Of a stretch of DNA of 64,000 nt, positions 63,798 through 64,000 are shown piece by piece. The notes under the pieces are model-generated. The model saw nothing but the letters and a program-made list of their open reading frames with translations, was not told the DNA's origin and did not search any database. Origin of the DNA: Opitutia bacterium (GTDB lineage: Bacteria > Verrucomicrobiota > Verrucomicrobiae > Opitutales > UBA953); assembly GCA_004558035.1 (NCBI GenBank), contig SFEJ01000006.1:1-64000 (forward strand), in the 5' to 3' direction. Every line of letters starts with the position of its first letter. Position 1 is the stretch's first letter. The translations under genes and the position numbers were made by a program.

Positions 63798-64000
63798 AGA
63801 AGTCTCTTCGCGATTTTTCTGGCTATGAATATCGTGAAGCATCCTCCGAAAAAGCACAGACACGGGACGATCAGCCACGGCCAGCAAACGCACACGAATA
63901 CGATCGACGCGATAGATACGCCCCAAGAAACAAGAAATCTTGCCGCTGCAAAGAGGTGTTTCAGACTTTCTTCCGTCGTATATCCGCCGCTTGATTCAAA
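63773..64000 (-). CDS. C-terminal part of a small membrane protein, cut by the window edge
   Basis: On the minus strand the frame is open from the window end to a TGA at 63773-63775, giving 75 residues. A polar start is followed by two closely spaced hydrophobic segments (VSWGVSIASIVFVCVCWPW and IVPCLCFFGGCFTIFIA) and a basic tail (RKIAKRLLEQRTTDD). It is rich in cysteine and tryptophan and AT-richer than the core genes. The beginning lies outside the window. The family is not recognised. Confidence 0.5.
   Translation of the reverse strand, partial: FESSGGYTTEESLKHLFAAARFLVSWGVSIASIVFVCVCWPWLIVPCLCFFGGCFTIFIARKIAKRLLEQRTTDD

Overview
The window is a high-GC bacterial chromosome segment (by eye near 65% G+C), most plausibly from a host-associated Verrucomicrobiota of the Opitutales/Puniceicoccales type. 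The clues are two proteins with PEP-CTERM sorting tails and 'autotransporter-associated' beta-strand repeats, a DapL (LL-diaminopimelate aminotransferase) route to lysine, and secreted host-glycan hydrolases. This is inference from gene content; there is no rRNA in the window to confirm it.

Layout: 1-631 holds the end of an unrecognised AT-richer gene and a small membrane protein, followed by about 1.1 kb of duplicated non-coding repeat (632-1754). 1755-4775 is a divergent RNA-repair pair, rtcR/rtcB, with a clear sigma-54 promoter. 4802-9952 holds comF-glcD (minus strand) and truB, a MATE transporter and a small envelope protein (plus strand). 10030-14502 holds mazG, a GH33 sialidase, a RecO-like gene and a secreted IdeS/Mac-like cysteine protease. 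14692-24791 is largely housekeeping: a sulfite-reductase-type flavoprotein, guanylate kinase, pyruvate:ferredoxin oxidoreductase, a C39-like secreted protease, a LysM protein, ParB and RbfA. 24878-27502 is a GH89 alpha-N-acetylglucosaminidase. 29449-40843 is nitrogen and amino-acid metabolism: carBA divergent from gltB, then dapF and dapL. 40921-42792 is a decayed phage/ICE polyvalent protein. 42827-53104 holds a SulP transporter, a UvrD-type helicase, cysE, tRNA-Cys, an M3 peptidase, tRNA-Ser, ogt and galE. 53266-63555 encodes one 3,429-residue secreted protein: an S6 (IgA-protease/SPATE-like) serine protease joined to a long beta-strand-repeat stalk and a PEP-CTERM tail.

The most striking global signal is a non-palindromic 9-mer, GCGGGAACG (complement CGTTCCCGC). 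It occurs several times per kilobase on both strands, inside genes and between them. Closely spaced inverted copies form several intrinsic terminators. This is the pattern known for the DNA uptake sequences of Neisseriaceae and Pasteurellaceae. Together with comF it suggests a so far undescribed uptake-sequence/competence system in this lineage.

A second theme is host interaction. An IdeS-like (C66) protease, an S6 protease, a sialidase and an alpha-N-acetylglucosaminidase are all exported, and the two proteases share almost the same PEP-CTERM tail. A third theme is sigma-54: a near-perfect promoter at rtcB, and the same 15-bp sigma-54-like word facing outward in front of both carA and gltB.
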